Shown here: positions 45,173-53,573 of the stretch, piece by piece
Numbering within the stretch: position 1 is the stretch's first letter
How the letters are laid out: each line of letters starts with the position of its first letter
From: Haloimpatiens lingqiaonensis
GTDB lineage: Bacteria; Bacillota; Clostridia; Clostridiales; Clostridiaceae
Assembly (NCBI RefSeq): GCF_044502415.1
Contig: NZ_CP172402.1
Strand: one strand, 5' to 3'
Length of the DNA stretch: 64,000 nt
The notes under the pieces: model-generated
The model's database searches: none
Seen by the model: only the letters and a program-made list of their open reading frames with translations
Told to the model about the DNA's origin: nothing
Program-made: the position numbers and the translations under genes

Positions 45173-45360
45173 TGGAACTTATTTAGGGCAGGCTTGATTA
45201 AAAACTTCATTTTACAAAAACAAAGTTTTGGAGTCTATCACATGTAACAGAGAATAGTAAAATTTAGTTTAAGGATATAGTGAATAAATACAGGGTCAAT
45301 TAAAGTAAAGACACAATAAATATAGTGTCAATTAAAGTAAAGATACGAGGAGTGAATAGT

Positions 45361-45588
45361 ATGAAAGGAATGCCTTTAACTTTTGCAAATATAGGACAAA
45401 ATGTAACTATTACAGATATAAACGGTGGAGAATGTATGTGTAAGAAGCTTAAGGAAATGGGCTTTGTAAATGGAAGCAAAATAAAAGTTATGAGAAATGA
45501 CGTAGGACCTATAATTGTAAAAATAGGTGATGGAAGAATAATACTAGGAAGAAGTATGGCTACAAAGATAATGGTGGCAGCTGGGTAG
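45361..45588 (+). CDS. feoA: FeoA family protein 2
   Basis: 75 residues from ATG 45361 (ACGAGGAGTG upstream), with MPLTFANIGQNVTI, KKLKEMGFVNGSKIKV and a DGRIILGRSMA end, and a Cys-containing ECMCKKL turn, an addition over the usual FeoA. The 190 bases upstream hold a tandem pair of a segment beginning TCAATTAAAGTAAAGA. Confidence 0.9.
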   Translation: MKGMPLTFANIGQNVTITDINGGECMCKKLKEMGFVNGSKIKVMRNDVGPIIVKIGDGRIILGRSMATKIMVAAG

Positions 45589-45612
45589 AAATATTTTTTT
45601 TACCACAGTGTT

Positions 45613-45631
45613 GATAATGAATATCAATATT
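45613..45631. promoter_or_regulatory. second Fur box, before feoB
   Basis: GATAATGAATATCAATATT, 15 of 19 matches to the Fur consensus. It gives feoB a possible Fur-controlled start of its own. Confidence 0.6.
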
Positions 45632-45662
45632 AACGCTCATGTGATGTTCATATTTATATTAG

Positions 45663-45745
45663 AATTAGTGCTTATTAGGATTTTACAGTTTAGTTTTAAT
45701 GAGGACGAAGCTGTAAATATAGGCACTAATATTTATAGTTATAGA
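45663..45745 (+). other. structured leader before feoB
   Basis: ATTAGTGC pairs with GCACTAAT and TTTACAG with CTGTAAA, forming an imperfect long hairpin between the Fur box and feoB. Function unknown. Confidence 0.4.
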
Positions 45746-45836
45746 AATTTTAATAAATAGTTAAATTGCTATAATTTGAATTTGTTTTTATTTGGAAGAA
45801 TAAATTAATTTATTATAAATAAGGGGTGTGATTTAC

Positions 45837-47873
45837 TTGAATAAAGAAATAGTGGTGGCATTAGCGGGAAATCCTAACTGCGGGAAGACCAGTCTTTTTA
45901 ATGCACTGACAGGGGCAAGGCAGCACGTAGGTAACTGGCCCGGCGTAACAGTGGAAAAGAAAGAAGGAAAACTTAAAAGGGAAAATGAAACGCTTAACAT
46001 TGTAGACTTGCCTGGAACGTACAGTCTTGGGGCGTATTCAGAGGATGAAGTGGTGGCTCGTAACTTTATATTGGACGGGGAATCGGATGTAATAATAAAT
46101 GTAGTAGATGCCACTAATATAGAGAGAAATTTATATTTAACCACTCAAATATTAGAAATAAATCCTAATGTAATAGTGGCGTTAAACATGATGGATGAAG
46201 CGGAAAATAAGGATATAAAAATAGATATAAACAAAATATCTAAGAAATTAGGAGCAACTGTAGTTCCTATAGTTGCCACAAAAAAAGAGGGTATAGATAA
46301 ACTTATAGAAGAAGTTATAAAACTAAGTAAGAATAAGAAAAACCAAGGGTTTAAGATTGATTACGGAAAGGATATGGAAAATCAAATTTTACAGGTGCAA
46401 AGTGAAATTTCAGCTTGTGTAGAGGAAAATTCTTATCCTTTAAATTGGATGGCCATAAAGCTATTTGAAAATGATAATAAAATAGTAGAACTTATAAAAT
46501 CAAAATCCTGCGGTGATAAAATATTGAAAAAGGTTGAAGATGGCGTGGACATTGTAACCAAAGCCGCTGGATATGAACCAGAAGCACTTATAATAGATAA
46601 AAAATATGAATTCATTGGAAAAGTAACAGAGGGTGCCATTATAAGAAAAGATGAAAATAAGGATACCTTAACGGATAAGATAGACAAGGTTGTAACTAAT
46701 AAATGGCTTGGAATACCCATATTTGCAGTAATTATGTTCTTTGTTTATCAAATCACCATGAAATTCGGAAATGATTTTCTAGGTGGCTATGTGGAAACTG
46801 CATTTGAAGCTTTAGGAGAGTGGGCAGGTACCATGGTGCCAGATAATATGTTTGGAAGATTTATAGTTGAAGGAGTTATAGGAGGATTAGGATCTATATT
46901 CCCATTTGTACCACTTATATTAGTAATGTATTTATTGATTTCTTTACTAGAAGATGTAGGATATATGGCCAGAGCAGCTTATGTTATGGACAGATTCATG
47001 ACTTCCATAGGACTTCATGGTAAAACTGCCGTATCTATGATTATAGGTTCAGGTTGTAATATAGCAGGAATAATGTCCACAAGAACTTTGGAAAGCAAAA
47101 AAGATAGAATGGTTGCAATACTTATAAATCCTTTTGTATCTTGCAGTGCTAGACTTCCAGTATATGCATTATTTGCTGGAGCTTTCTTTGGAGATACCAA
47201 TGTAGGGCCTTTTTCAGGAGCTGGTATAGTAATATTTTCACTATATGCCTTGGGAATCATAGTGGCTATAGTAGCAGGAAAATTTTTAAGCAGTACTTTA
47301 TTTAAAGGTGAAAACTCATACTTTGTAATGGAGTTGCCTCCATATAGAATTCCTACAGCAAAGAGTATACTTACTCACATGTGGGAAAAGGCATCAGCTT
47401 TTGTTAAGAAGGCAGGAACAATAATATTTGCAGTGGTAATATTAGTATTCTTCTTAAGTAATTTTCCACTAGGTGTGGAGCCAGGAAGTGCAGAAAGCAT
47501 ACTTGGAAGAATAGGTGGATTTGTAGCTCCTATATTTAAACCAGCAGGCTTTGGAACATGGCAAGCAGGAGTTTCCCTAGTAACAGGTATATTGGCAAAG
47601 GAGACAGTAGTAACTACCTTAGGCGGTATATATGCTGGAGGAGATGAAGGGGTTAAACTGGCTATGGCATTAAAAGAAGTGTTTACTCCACTATCTGCCT
47701 ATGCGTTTATGGTTATGAACCTATTATACACACCTTGTGCTGCAGCTTTGGGTGCGGTTAAGAAGGAAACGAACTCTGTAAAATGGACCGTTTTTTCAGC
47801 AGTATATAGTTTCGTTATAGCTTGGGTATTTGCGGTATTAATATTCCAAGTAGGAACACTGTTAGGACTTTAA
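45837..47873 (+). CDS. feoB: ferrous iron transporter FeoB
   Basis: About 678 residues. The N-terminal G domain has GNPNCGKTSLFN, the DLPGTYSL G3 segment near 57 and NMMDE for G4 near 118. Then come a helical spacer and a membrane part with two Gate motifs: VGYMARAAYVMDRFM with GLHGK..IIGSGCNIAG, and LAKETVVTTLGGIY later. It imports Fe2+ driven by GTP. TTG 45837 is chosen because AAGGGGTG lies seven bases before it; GTG 45828 overlaps the site. Confidence 0.96.
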   Translation: MNKEIVVALAGNPNCGKTSLFNALTGARQHVGNWPGVTVEKKEGKLKRENETLNIVDLPGTYSLGAYSEDEVVARNFILDGESDVIINVVDATNIERNLYLTTQILEINPNVIVALNMMDEAENKDIKIDINKISKKLGATVVPIVATKKEGIDKLIEEVIKLSKNKKNQGFKIDYGKDMENQILQVQSEISACVEENSYPLNWMAIKLFENDNKIVELIKSKSCGDKILKKVEDGVDIVTKAAGYEPEALIIDKKYEFIGKVTEGAIIRKDENKDTLTDKIDKVVTNKWLGIPIFAVIMFFVYQITMKFGNDFLGGYVETAFEALGEWAGTMVPDNMFGRFIVEGVIGGLGSIFPFVPLILVMYLLISLLEDVGYMARAAYVMDRFMTSIGLHGKTAVSMIIGSGCNIAGIMSTRTLESKKDRMVAILINPFVSCSARLPVYALFAGAFFGDTNVGPFSGAGIVIFSLYALGIIVAIVAGKFLSSTLFKGENSYFVMELPPYRIPTAKSILTHMWEKASAFVKKAGTIIFAVVILVFFLSNFPLGVEPGSAESILGRIGGFVAPIFKPAGFGTWQAGVSLVTGILAKETVVTTLGGIYAGGDEGVKLAMALKEVFTPLSAYAFMVMNLLYTPCAAALGAVKKETNSVKWTVFSAVYSFVIAWVFAVLIFQVGTLLGL

Positions 47874-47914
47874 TTAGGTAATGAGAGTATGTGATTAATT
47901 GGGAGGGGATCTTA

Positions 47915-48172
47915 GTGCTGATGAAATTACTAAAGATAATAGCAAATAAGGGATTTTACTCTAAAAATGCTATAGCCAAAGAAATGGGTGTAGCAGAGGG
48001 TTTTTTAGAGGAAATGGTAGAGCAACTTTTTAGGATGGGATATATAGAGAAGGTTAGAGAGCAGGGGTGTGTTGGAGGGTGCAAGGGTTGTGCAAAAGCC
48101 TCCTGCTGCTCTAGCAGTAATGCAAATGTAGTTTTTATAAGAATAACAGAAAAGGGTAAGGTGAGATTGTAA
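47915..48172 (+). CDS. feoC: FeoC-like winged-helix protein
   Basis: About 86 residues with a winged-helix N-terminus (LLKIIANKGFYSKNAIAKEM..FLEEMVEQLFRMGYI) and a Cys-rich loop CVGGCKGCAKASCC, which probably binds an Fe-S cluster as in FeoC. It ends the feo operon. A GGGAGGGG site lies eight bases before GTG 47915. Confidence 0.85.
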   Translation: MLMKLLKIIANKGFYSKNAIAKEMGVAEGFLEEMVEQLFRMGYIEKVREQGCVGGCKGCAKASCCSSSNANVVFIRITEKGKVRL

Positions 48173-48240
48173 TAGTGAATAGTGAATAGCGAAAAGTTAA
48201 GAGTGAAAAGTGAAAAGTTAAGAGTGAAAAGTGCTTTGCA
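48173..48240. repeat. heptamer array (AGTGAAA/AGTTAAG) from the feoC stop
   Basis: Units AGTGAAT, AGCGAAA, AGTTAAG and AGTGAAA in strict 7-bp register starting at the TAATAG of the stop codon. Confidence 0.85.
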
Positions 48241-48372
48241 CTTTGAGAATATGTTGAAAAAGAAGTGTGTTGGAAATATACAGCAGATATATGTATAAGA
48301 AATATTTTCACAGTGGACCTTCAATGGAGCTATAATGACCTTAATGGAAGGACATAGTGGACCGAAATTTAA

Positions 48373-48415
48373 AGATAATCCTATTATGATAGAGATTAAA
48401 TAGGATTATTTGAAT
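48373..48415 (+). terminator. hairpin terminator of the feo operon
   Basis: GATAATCCTATT and AAATAGGATTAT stem followed by TTGAATTATT. A weak T-tract. Confidence 0.6.
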
Positions 48416-48510
48416 TATTGGTGTTATATAACAATAATACGGATGTTGAAATATGTATACTAAAGTATTACAATTAGTTCATAGTAAAAATTAAATAATG
48501 AATTAATAAG

Positions 48511-48700
48511 TTTTCGGTTTTCTTTTAGGAAATTAAAAGGGAATGTGGTTAAATGCCACAGCAGCCCCCGCTACTGTAATAGTGGACGAATCTTAAAGCC
48601 ACTGGTGTAAAAACTGGGAAGGCAAGAGGAGGAAGAAACTAGAGCCAGGAGACCTGCCTTGAACTTCTGTAATAATCTTTCGGTGGGAAGGATTTCAGGC
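48511..48700 (+). ncRNA. cobalamin riboswitch
   Basis: Contains the aptamer core AATGTGGTTAAATGCCACAG with CAGCCCCCGCTACTGTAA, the AAGCCACTGG segment, CTGGGAAGGCAAGAGG and the B12 box AGCCAGGAGACCTGCC (48643-48658). These are the conserved blocks of the class I cobalamin aptamer. No cobalamin gene follows; two terminators do. Confidence 0.95.
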
Positions 48701-48800
48701 ATATGATAGTGATATTTATGCATTTCGAAAGTATTTAAAAATTATAATACTTATGCAGTTATAAATATCAGGTGTGATTATAAGACTATTGTATACTGTA

Positions 48801-48832
48801 AAGACTTCGCAAGAAGTCTTTTTTATTTTTGA
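48801..48832 (+). terminator. terminator after the cobalamin aptamer
   Basis: AAGACTTC, GCAA loop, GAAGTCTT followed by TTTTATTTTT. Probably the expression platform of the riboswitch. Confidence 0.9.
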
Positions 48833-48986
48833 CTAAAAGCTCCCACCTTAGCGTAAGCCTTTTAAAGCCTATTAAGGTTTTTTATATAAAAAGTTACTAT
48901 ATTGGTCAGAAAAACTTACTCCCAACTTATTAAGATAGATTGTGAAAGATTTAAGGTTTTCTTTTCCAACTGCTGACCAATTGCAG

Positions 48987-49020
48987 CATCTCTATATTAT
49001 TTATAGAGATGTTTTTTTTA
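48987..49020 (+). terminator. second terminator after the riboswitch
   Basis: CATCTCTATA and TATAGAGATG stem followed by T8. Between the two terminators (48833-48986) there is a long-range pair ATTGGTCAG/CTGACCAAT but no reading frame of use. Confidence 0.85.
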
Positions 49021-49024
49021 TTTG

Positions 49025-49228
49025 TTCAACTTTCGCATATAAATTTTCACCACAACTATTATGTACTACCTGTTACTTACAAATTAATTCTAAAAAAACT
49101 CCTTGAGTTTTATCCTTAACTCTTAACTCTTACTTCTTACTTATTAGTTATTACCTATTACTTATCTGTAAATTTCAAATTATAGTTAATTTTTAAAAGA
49201 GCTTTATTTTATAATTGCGAAAATTGAG
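49025..49228. mobile_element. MITE-like element 3, 204 bp, decayed
   Basis: Left end TTCAACTTTCGCATATAAA, right end TTGCGAAAATTGA. The interior carries AAACTCC/GAGTTTT and CTTAACT/CTTACTT heptamers. No target duplication can be seen. The stretch 49229-49464 beyond it has no gene and presumably carries the promoter of the next gene. Confidence 0.65.
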
Positions 49229-49464
49229 ATATTAACATATAGTAAAAAAATTAAACGCATGCATTAATACAAGCATGAAAAAAGTTAAGTTTATATAAAA
49301 ATATAAAAAATAATTTAAGTATGATTTAAATAAAGAATGTGAGATTTCATGAGGAAATATTGACTTTTTTATACATTGTTAAAGTATGTGGAGTTTGTAT
49401 TTTGTAAATTTCTACAATACAATTAGCATGTATGAAAGTATTTAAAGTTAAGGGGGAAGATGGG

Positions 49465-50313
49465 TTGAAAGATAAAAATGTTTTAATTAGGCTGATATTT
49501 ATAATTTTAGGAACCTTTATATATGCAGTTGGAACAAATATATTTATTACTCCACATAAACTTTTAAGCGGTGGAGTGGCAGGTATATCACTTATGGGGC
49601 AATATGTAACAAAAATACCTTCTGGATATTGGGTATTTATAATAAATATACCCCTATTTATTATTGGATATAAGAAGATAGATTTAGATTTTATATTATA
49701 TAGCGCTGTAGGAGCGATATCTGTATCAGTTTTTTTAGTTTTAACAAAGGACTTATCTCAATATGTAATTGTAAAAGACATAAATATAGCTACACTTTTT
49801 GGCTCTATAGTTACAGGCTATGGGCTAGGACTGATATTTAAATACAGGGCATCCTTAGGTGGTACAGATATAATTATGGTTATTATAAGAAAAAACACCG
49901 GAGCAGATGTGGCCAAATTGTTTTTTTTGATAAATGGAATAACTGTTCTACTAGGTACATTTGTTATTGGATTACAAAATACATTGTACACTCTAGTACT
50001 TATGTATGTAACTGGAGTAGTTATGGAAAGGGTAATGAAGGGATTCGATAAGCAAAATATCGTTATAATAGTTACGGAAAAAGAAAAGGAAGTGTCCGAT
50101 GCCATAATGGAAGCTACAGGTAGGGGCACCACATACCTATATGGAGAAGGTGGCTACACTGGCAACAGAAAGAAGATTATTTATTGCCTTATGACCAATA
50201 GCCAATTAAATAGGGTAAAAAAATTAACGGAGTCTATAGATTCCTCAGCTCTCATATCCATATCTCAGGCGCAGGAAATAAAGGGCAACGGGTTTTTTAC
50301 ACCTGCTATATAG
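49465..50313 (+). CDS. YitT family membrane protein (DUF161/DUF2179)
   Basis: About 282 residues with five or six membrane helices in the first two thirds (starting LIRLIFIILGTFIYAVGTNI and ALGVNLF-like FITPHKLLSGGVAGISLMG). A soluble DUF2179 domain follows from about 205, with GRGTTYLYGEGGYTGNRKKI. Function is not established. TTG 49465 has AGGGGGAAGA at proper distance. ATG 49432 would add 11 residues but has no ribosome site. Confidence 0.88.
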   Translation: MKDKNVLIRLIFIILGTFIYAVGTNIFITPHKLLSGGVAGISLMGQYVTKIPSGYWVFIINIPLFIIGYKKIDLDFILYSAVGAISVSVFLVLTKDLSQYVIVKDINIATLFGSIVTGYGLGLIFKYRASLGGTDIIMVIIRKNTGADVAKLFFLINGITVLLGTFVIGLQNTLYTLVLMYVTGVVMERVMKGFDKQNIVIIVTEKEKEVSDAIMEATGRGTTYLYGEGGYTGNRKKIIYCLMTNSQLNRVKKLTESIDSSALISISQAQEIKGNGFFTPAI

Positions 50314-50327
50314 TAATTTGAAGAATG

Positions 50328-50495
50328 AAGAATTAAGAATTAATAATTAAGAATTAATAATTAAGAATTAATAATTAAGAATTAATAATTAAGAATTAAT
50401 AATTAAGAATTAATAATTAAGAATTAAGAATTAATAATTAATAATTAATGATTAATAATTAAGAATTAATGATTAAGAATTAATAATTAAGTAAG
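50328..50495. repeat. heptamer array AATTAAG/AATTAAT
   Basis: About 23 alternating units of 7 bp just after the YitT stop. Confidence 0.9.
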
Positions 50496-50507
50496 ATGTA
50501 ATAGTGA

Positions 50508-50662
50508 ATGAGAATTTTCCTCTACTGCGTTACGGGAAATCTCTAATTGAATATAAGCAATGGTATAGTGGGAAAAGGTATAACTAATTCATTAAATGAA
50601 GTAGTTATATCTTTTTTTTTAAGGGCTAAAAAAATCTTTTATTGGTGACAGCCAGTTTGAAT
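50508..50662. repeat. MITE-core relative without terminal repeats
   Basis: AATTTTCCTCTACTGCGTTA and GGGAAATC form the core hairpin, followed by the AACTAATTC.. AGTTATATC pair and TTTTATTGGTGACAGCCAG, as in 37893-38110. A further AATTAAG array lies at 50745-50790. Confidence 0.75.
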
Positions 50663-50822
50663 ACGTAGGTATGATAAGGATTTATAATTTTACACTTTAC
50701 AACTTTACTATGATAAAGTATAATGATAAACATGAATTAGAAGCAATTAAGAATTAAGAATTAAGAATTAAGAATTAAGAATGAATAATTAAGAATGAAT
50801 ATAACAGAAAGGGGATGGAAAG

Positions 50823-51602
50823 ATGAAAAAAGTAGTAGTAGCATTAGTTGCGGTTTTATTAATAAGTGCATTGGCAGGTTGTGGGGTGAAGGTATCTCAT
50901 GAAAATTCTAAAGGAAGTTATAATGATAAATTAGTAATAGGATTAGATGATAGCTTTCCTCCTATGGGCTTTAGAGATGAAAATGGTGAAGTAGTAGGAT
51001 TTGACATAGATTTAGCTAAAGAAGTAGGTAAGAGAATTGGACTTGCAGTAGAGTTCAAGCCTGTGGACTGGGACGGAATACTTTTAAGTTTAAACAACAG
51101 GGATATAGATCTTATATGGAATGGACTTACTATAACTAATGAGAGAAAAGAAAAAATAGGCTTTTCAAAAGCGTATTTAAAAAATAGACAGATAATTGTG
51201 GTGACTAAAGACTCCAATATAGCGGGAAAAAATGATTTAAAGGGAAAAATAGTAGGGGTTCAAATGGGTAGCAGTAGTGACGAGGCTTTAAGTAAGGATT
51301 CTGCTTTAGTGAACGAATTAAAAGGAACAAAGAAATACTCAAACAACACAGAAGCCCTTATGGATTTAAAAATAGATAGAGTAAATGCAGTGGTTGTAGA
51401 TGAAGTAGTGGCTAGATATTATATGACCAAAAAGCCTGGTGTATACAAAATATTAGAAGATAATTTTGGCGAAGAAGAATATGGCGTGGGCTATAGAAAA
51501 AATGATACGGAGCTGGGCGAAAAAATAGATAAGGCTCTAGAAGAAATAAAAAAAGATGGAACCATGGATAAAGTATACAAAAAGTGGTTTGGAGAAAAAT
51601 AG
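50823..51602 (+). CDS. amino-acid ABC transporter, substrate-binding lipoprotein
   Basis: A 259-residue family 3 binding protein. The lipobox LAGC (Cys near residue 20) marks a lipoprotein anchored outside the membrane. Typical segments are LVIGLDDSFPPMGFRDENGE, VGFDIDLAKEVGKR, LIWNGLTITNERK and GVGYRKNDTEL. It binds a polar amino acid or cystine, but the ligand is not evident. It heads a three-gene operon with a permease and an ATPase. Confidence 0.92.
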   Translation: MKKVVVALVAVLLISALAGCGVKVSHENSKGSYNDKLVIGLDDSFPPMGFRDENGEVVGFDIDLAKEVGKRIGLAVEFKPVDWDGILLSLNNRDIDLIWNGLTITNERKEKIGFSKAYLKNRQIIVVTKDSNIAGKNDLKGKIVGVQMGSSSDEALSKDSALVNELKGTKKYSNNTEALMDLKIDRVNAVVVDEVVARYYMTKKPGVYKILEDNFGEEEYGVGYRKNDTELGEKIDKALEEIKKDGTMDKVYKKWFGEK

Positions 51603-51647
51603 TTAAGTATACACTTGTAAATAATATTGAAAGGAATGTAATCATTA

Positions 51648-52280
51648 ATGGATAAGATGATAATTTATATATTAAAAGGAGGGGCTGTTACCTTAAAGCT
51701 ATATGTGTTTACCATAGCTTTAGCCATTCCCCTAGGCACTGTAATAGCTTTGGCTAAAACTTATAAGCCGTTGGAAAAAATACTTGGAGTTTACACATGG
51801 ATTTTTAGGGGGACTCCGCTACTTTTACAATTATTCTTTTTATACTATGGGCTTCCGGTTTTTGGCATAAGGCTTACAGAATTTTCTGCGGCACTAATTA
51901 CATTTTTATTAAATTATTCAGCTTATTTTGCAGAAATCGTCAGGGGCGGAGTTATGTCCATAGATAAAGGACAATATGAGGCAGCTAAGGTATTGGGTAT
52001 GAATTATGTACAAACTATGAGAAGAATAATACTTCCTCAGGCATTTTTAAGAATAATACCTTCTATCTGTAACGAAGCCATAAATTTAGTAAAAGATACT
52101 GCATTAGTTACTGTAATAGGCATGGGAGAAATTTTAAGAAACGCTAAGGAAATAGTTACTAGAGAATTTACTATAACACCTTTTTTCATAGCGGCAATTA
52201 TATATTTAGCCATAAGCTCTTTAATTGTAATATTCTTTAGAAAACTAGAGAAAAATAGTAAATTAGCCGTTTCTGAATAA
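51648..52280 (+). CDS. amino-acid ABC transporter, permease
   Basis: 210 residues with about five helices, the HisM/GlnP-type pattern with TWIFRGTPLLLQLFFLYYGL near 45-64 and the EAA loop EAAKVLGMNYVQTMRRIILP near 106-125. It forms the channel with the ATPase encoded next. Its stop codon lies in the first unit of a 22-bp tandem repeat that fills the gap before the ATPase. Confidence 0.93.
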   Translation: MDKMIIYILKGGAVTLKLYVFTIALAIPLGTVIALAKTYKPLEKILGVYTWIFRGTPLLLQLFFLYYGLPVFGIRLTEFSAALITFLLNYSAYFAEIVRGGVMSIDKGQYEAAKVLGMNYVQTMRRIILPQAFLRIIPSICNEAINLVKDTALVTVIGMGEILRNAKEIVTREFTITPFFIAAIIYLAISSLIVIFFRKLEKNSKLAVSE

Positions 52281-52385
52281 GGTAAATAGAGTTTTAGAAT
52301 AATGTAAATAAAGCTTCAAAATAAGGTAAATAGAATTTTAAAATAAGGTATACAGAAGTTTAGAATAAGGTAAATAGAATTTTGG
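52276..52385. repeat. 22-bp tandem repeat, five units
   Basis: Five consecutive 22-bp units (AATAAGGTAAATAGAGTTTT and two more bases, with variants). The first includes the permease stop codon and the last ends just before the ATPase ribosome region. Confidence 0.88.
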
Positions 52386-52397
52386 AGAGTGTTTTAG

Positions 52398-53153
52398 ATG
52401 AATGCTATAAATTTAATAAATGTAAATAAAAATTTTGGTAAGCTGAGAGTTTTAAAGTGCATAAATTTAAATATAGAATCTGGAGAGATAGTCAGCATAA
52501 TTGGACCCTCAGGCAGTGGCAAGAGTACTTTATTAAGGACAATAATGAAACTTGAGGAAATAGATGAGGGCATAATAAAAATTAAAGAAGAAGCTATAGC
52601 TAATGTAGAGGAGGGTATAAAAGTAAAAATACCAAAGGCTGTATTAAGTAGTTCTCTTAAAAATCTGGGCATGGTGTTTCAAAATTTTAATTTATTTCCT
52701 CATAAAACAGTTATGGAAAATATCATGGAGGCCCCAGTGATGGTTAAGAAAATGTCTAAAGAAGAATCTATTGGCAAGGCGGAAGAACTTTTAGATATGG
52801 TAGGTCTTTTAGATAAAAAAAATTCCTACCCATCAGAGCTTTCAGGTGGACAAAAGCAAAGGGTGGCTATAGCTAGGGCATTGGCAATGAAACCAGATAT
52901 ACTTTTATTTGATAAGCCAACTTCTGCATTAGATCCGGAACTTGTGCGTGAAGTGTTGCAGGTCATAAGAAAGCTTGCTAAAGAAAGTGGCAAAACTATG
53001 GTTATAGTAACCCATGAAATAGCCTTTGCAATGGACATAAGTAGCAGGGTTATATTTATGGATAATGGGGAAATAGTAGAGGACTCTACGCCAGAGAAAA
53101 TAAAAAATACTACCAATGAAAGAGTAAAAGCATTTTTACAAAATATAACATAA
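52398..53153 (+). CDS. amino-acid ABC transporter, ATPase with Walker B Glu to Lys
   Basis: A 251-residue ATPase of the polar amino acid family. Walker A GPSGSGKSTLLR near 35-46, Q-loop VFQNFNLFPHKT, signature LSGGQKQRVAIARAL, and a D-loop SALDP. The Walker B reads DILLFDKPTSA, and residue 173 is Lys (AAG, 52914-52916) where the catalytic Glu (GAG) is expected. One G-to-A change explains it, and loss of ATP hydrolysis is likely. An insertion of about 25 residues (EEAIANVEEGIKVKIPKAVL) lies before the Q-loop. The operon is otherwise intact. Confidence 0.92.
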   Translation: MNAINLINVNKNFGKLRVLKCINLNIESGEIVSIIGPSGSGKSTLLRTIMKLEEIDEGIIKIKEEAIANVEEGIKVKIPKAVLSSSLKNLGMVFQNFNLFPHKTVMENIMEAPVMVKKMSKEESIGKAEELLDMVGLLDKKNSYPSELSGGQKQRVAIARALAMKPDILLFDKPTSALDPELVREVLQVIRKLAKESGKTMVIVTHEIAFAMDISSRVIFMDNGEIVEDSTPEKIKNTTNERVKAFLQNIT

Positions 53154-53360
53154 AGTGCCAGTATTTTTGAATAAGCTTTTCACAAAACCTATAGGTTTAT
53201 ATTTTTAACGATTTTGTAACCTTTTTAATACTATTTTGTAACTCAAAAAAATTTATTAATAATATAATAGTAAATAGGTAATCAATTTTGCTACACCAAT
53301 AGGAAAGATAATGTAGAGCCAATTTAATGCTCAACACACTATCTCCCTTTTCCCGAATGT

Positions 53361-53398
53361 TTCCAGAAGTACCCCAAAACTTCTGGAATTTTTTTTGG
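53361..53398 (+). terminator. terminator after the ABC operon
   Basis: TTCCAGAAGT and ACTTCTGGAA stem followed by T8. It lies about 210 bases after the ATPase stop. No gene is seen in the stretch 53154-53573. Confidence 0.85.
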
Positions 53399-53573
53399 TT
53401 TTTTGTGCTATTGAATTTTACAATTTAGTGTATTAAAATTATATTAATGTATAAATTTGCATTAATATGTATCAATATATATAATTATATCAATATACAT
53501 ATATTAATAGCCACAATTCTTAATATAATTGATAATTTCAATAATCGTTTTACGTTCTAAATTTTAATTAAAA

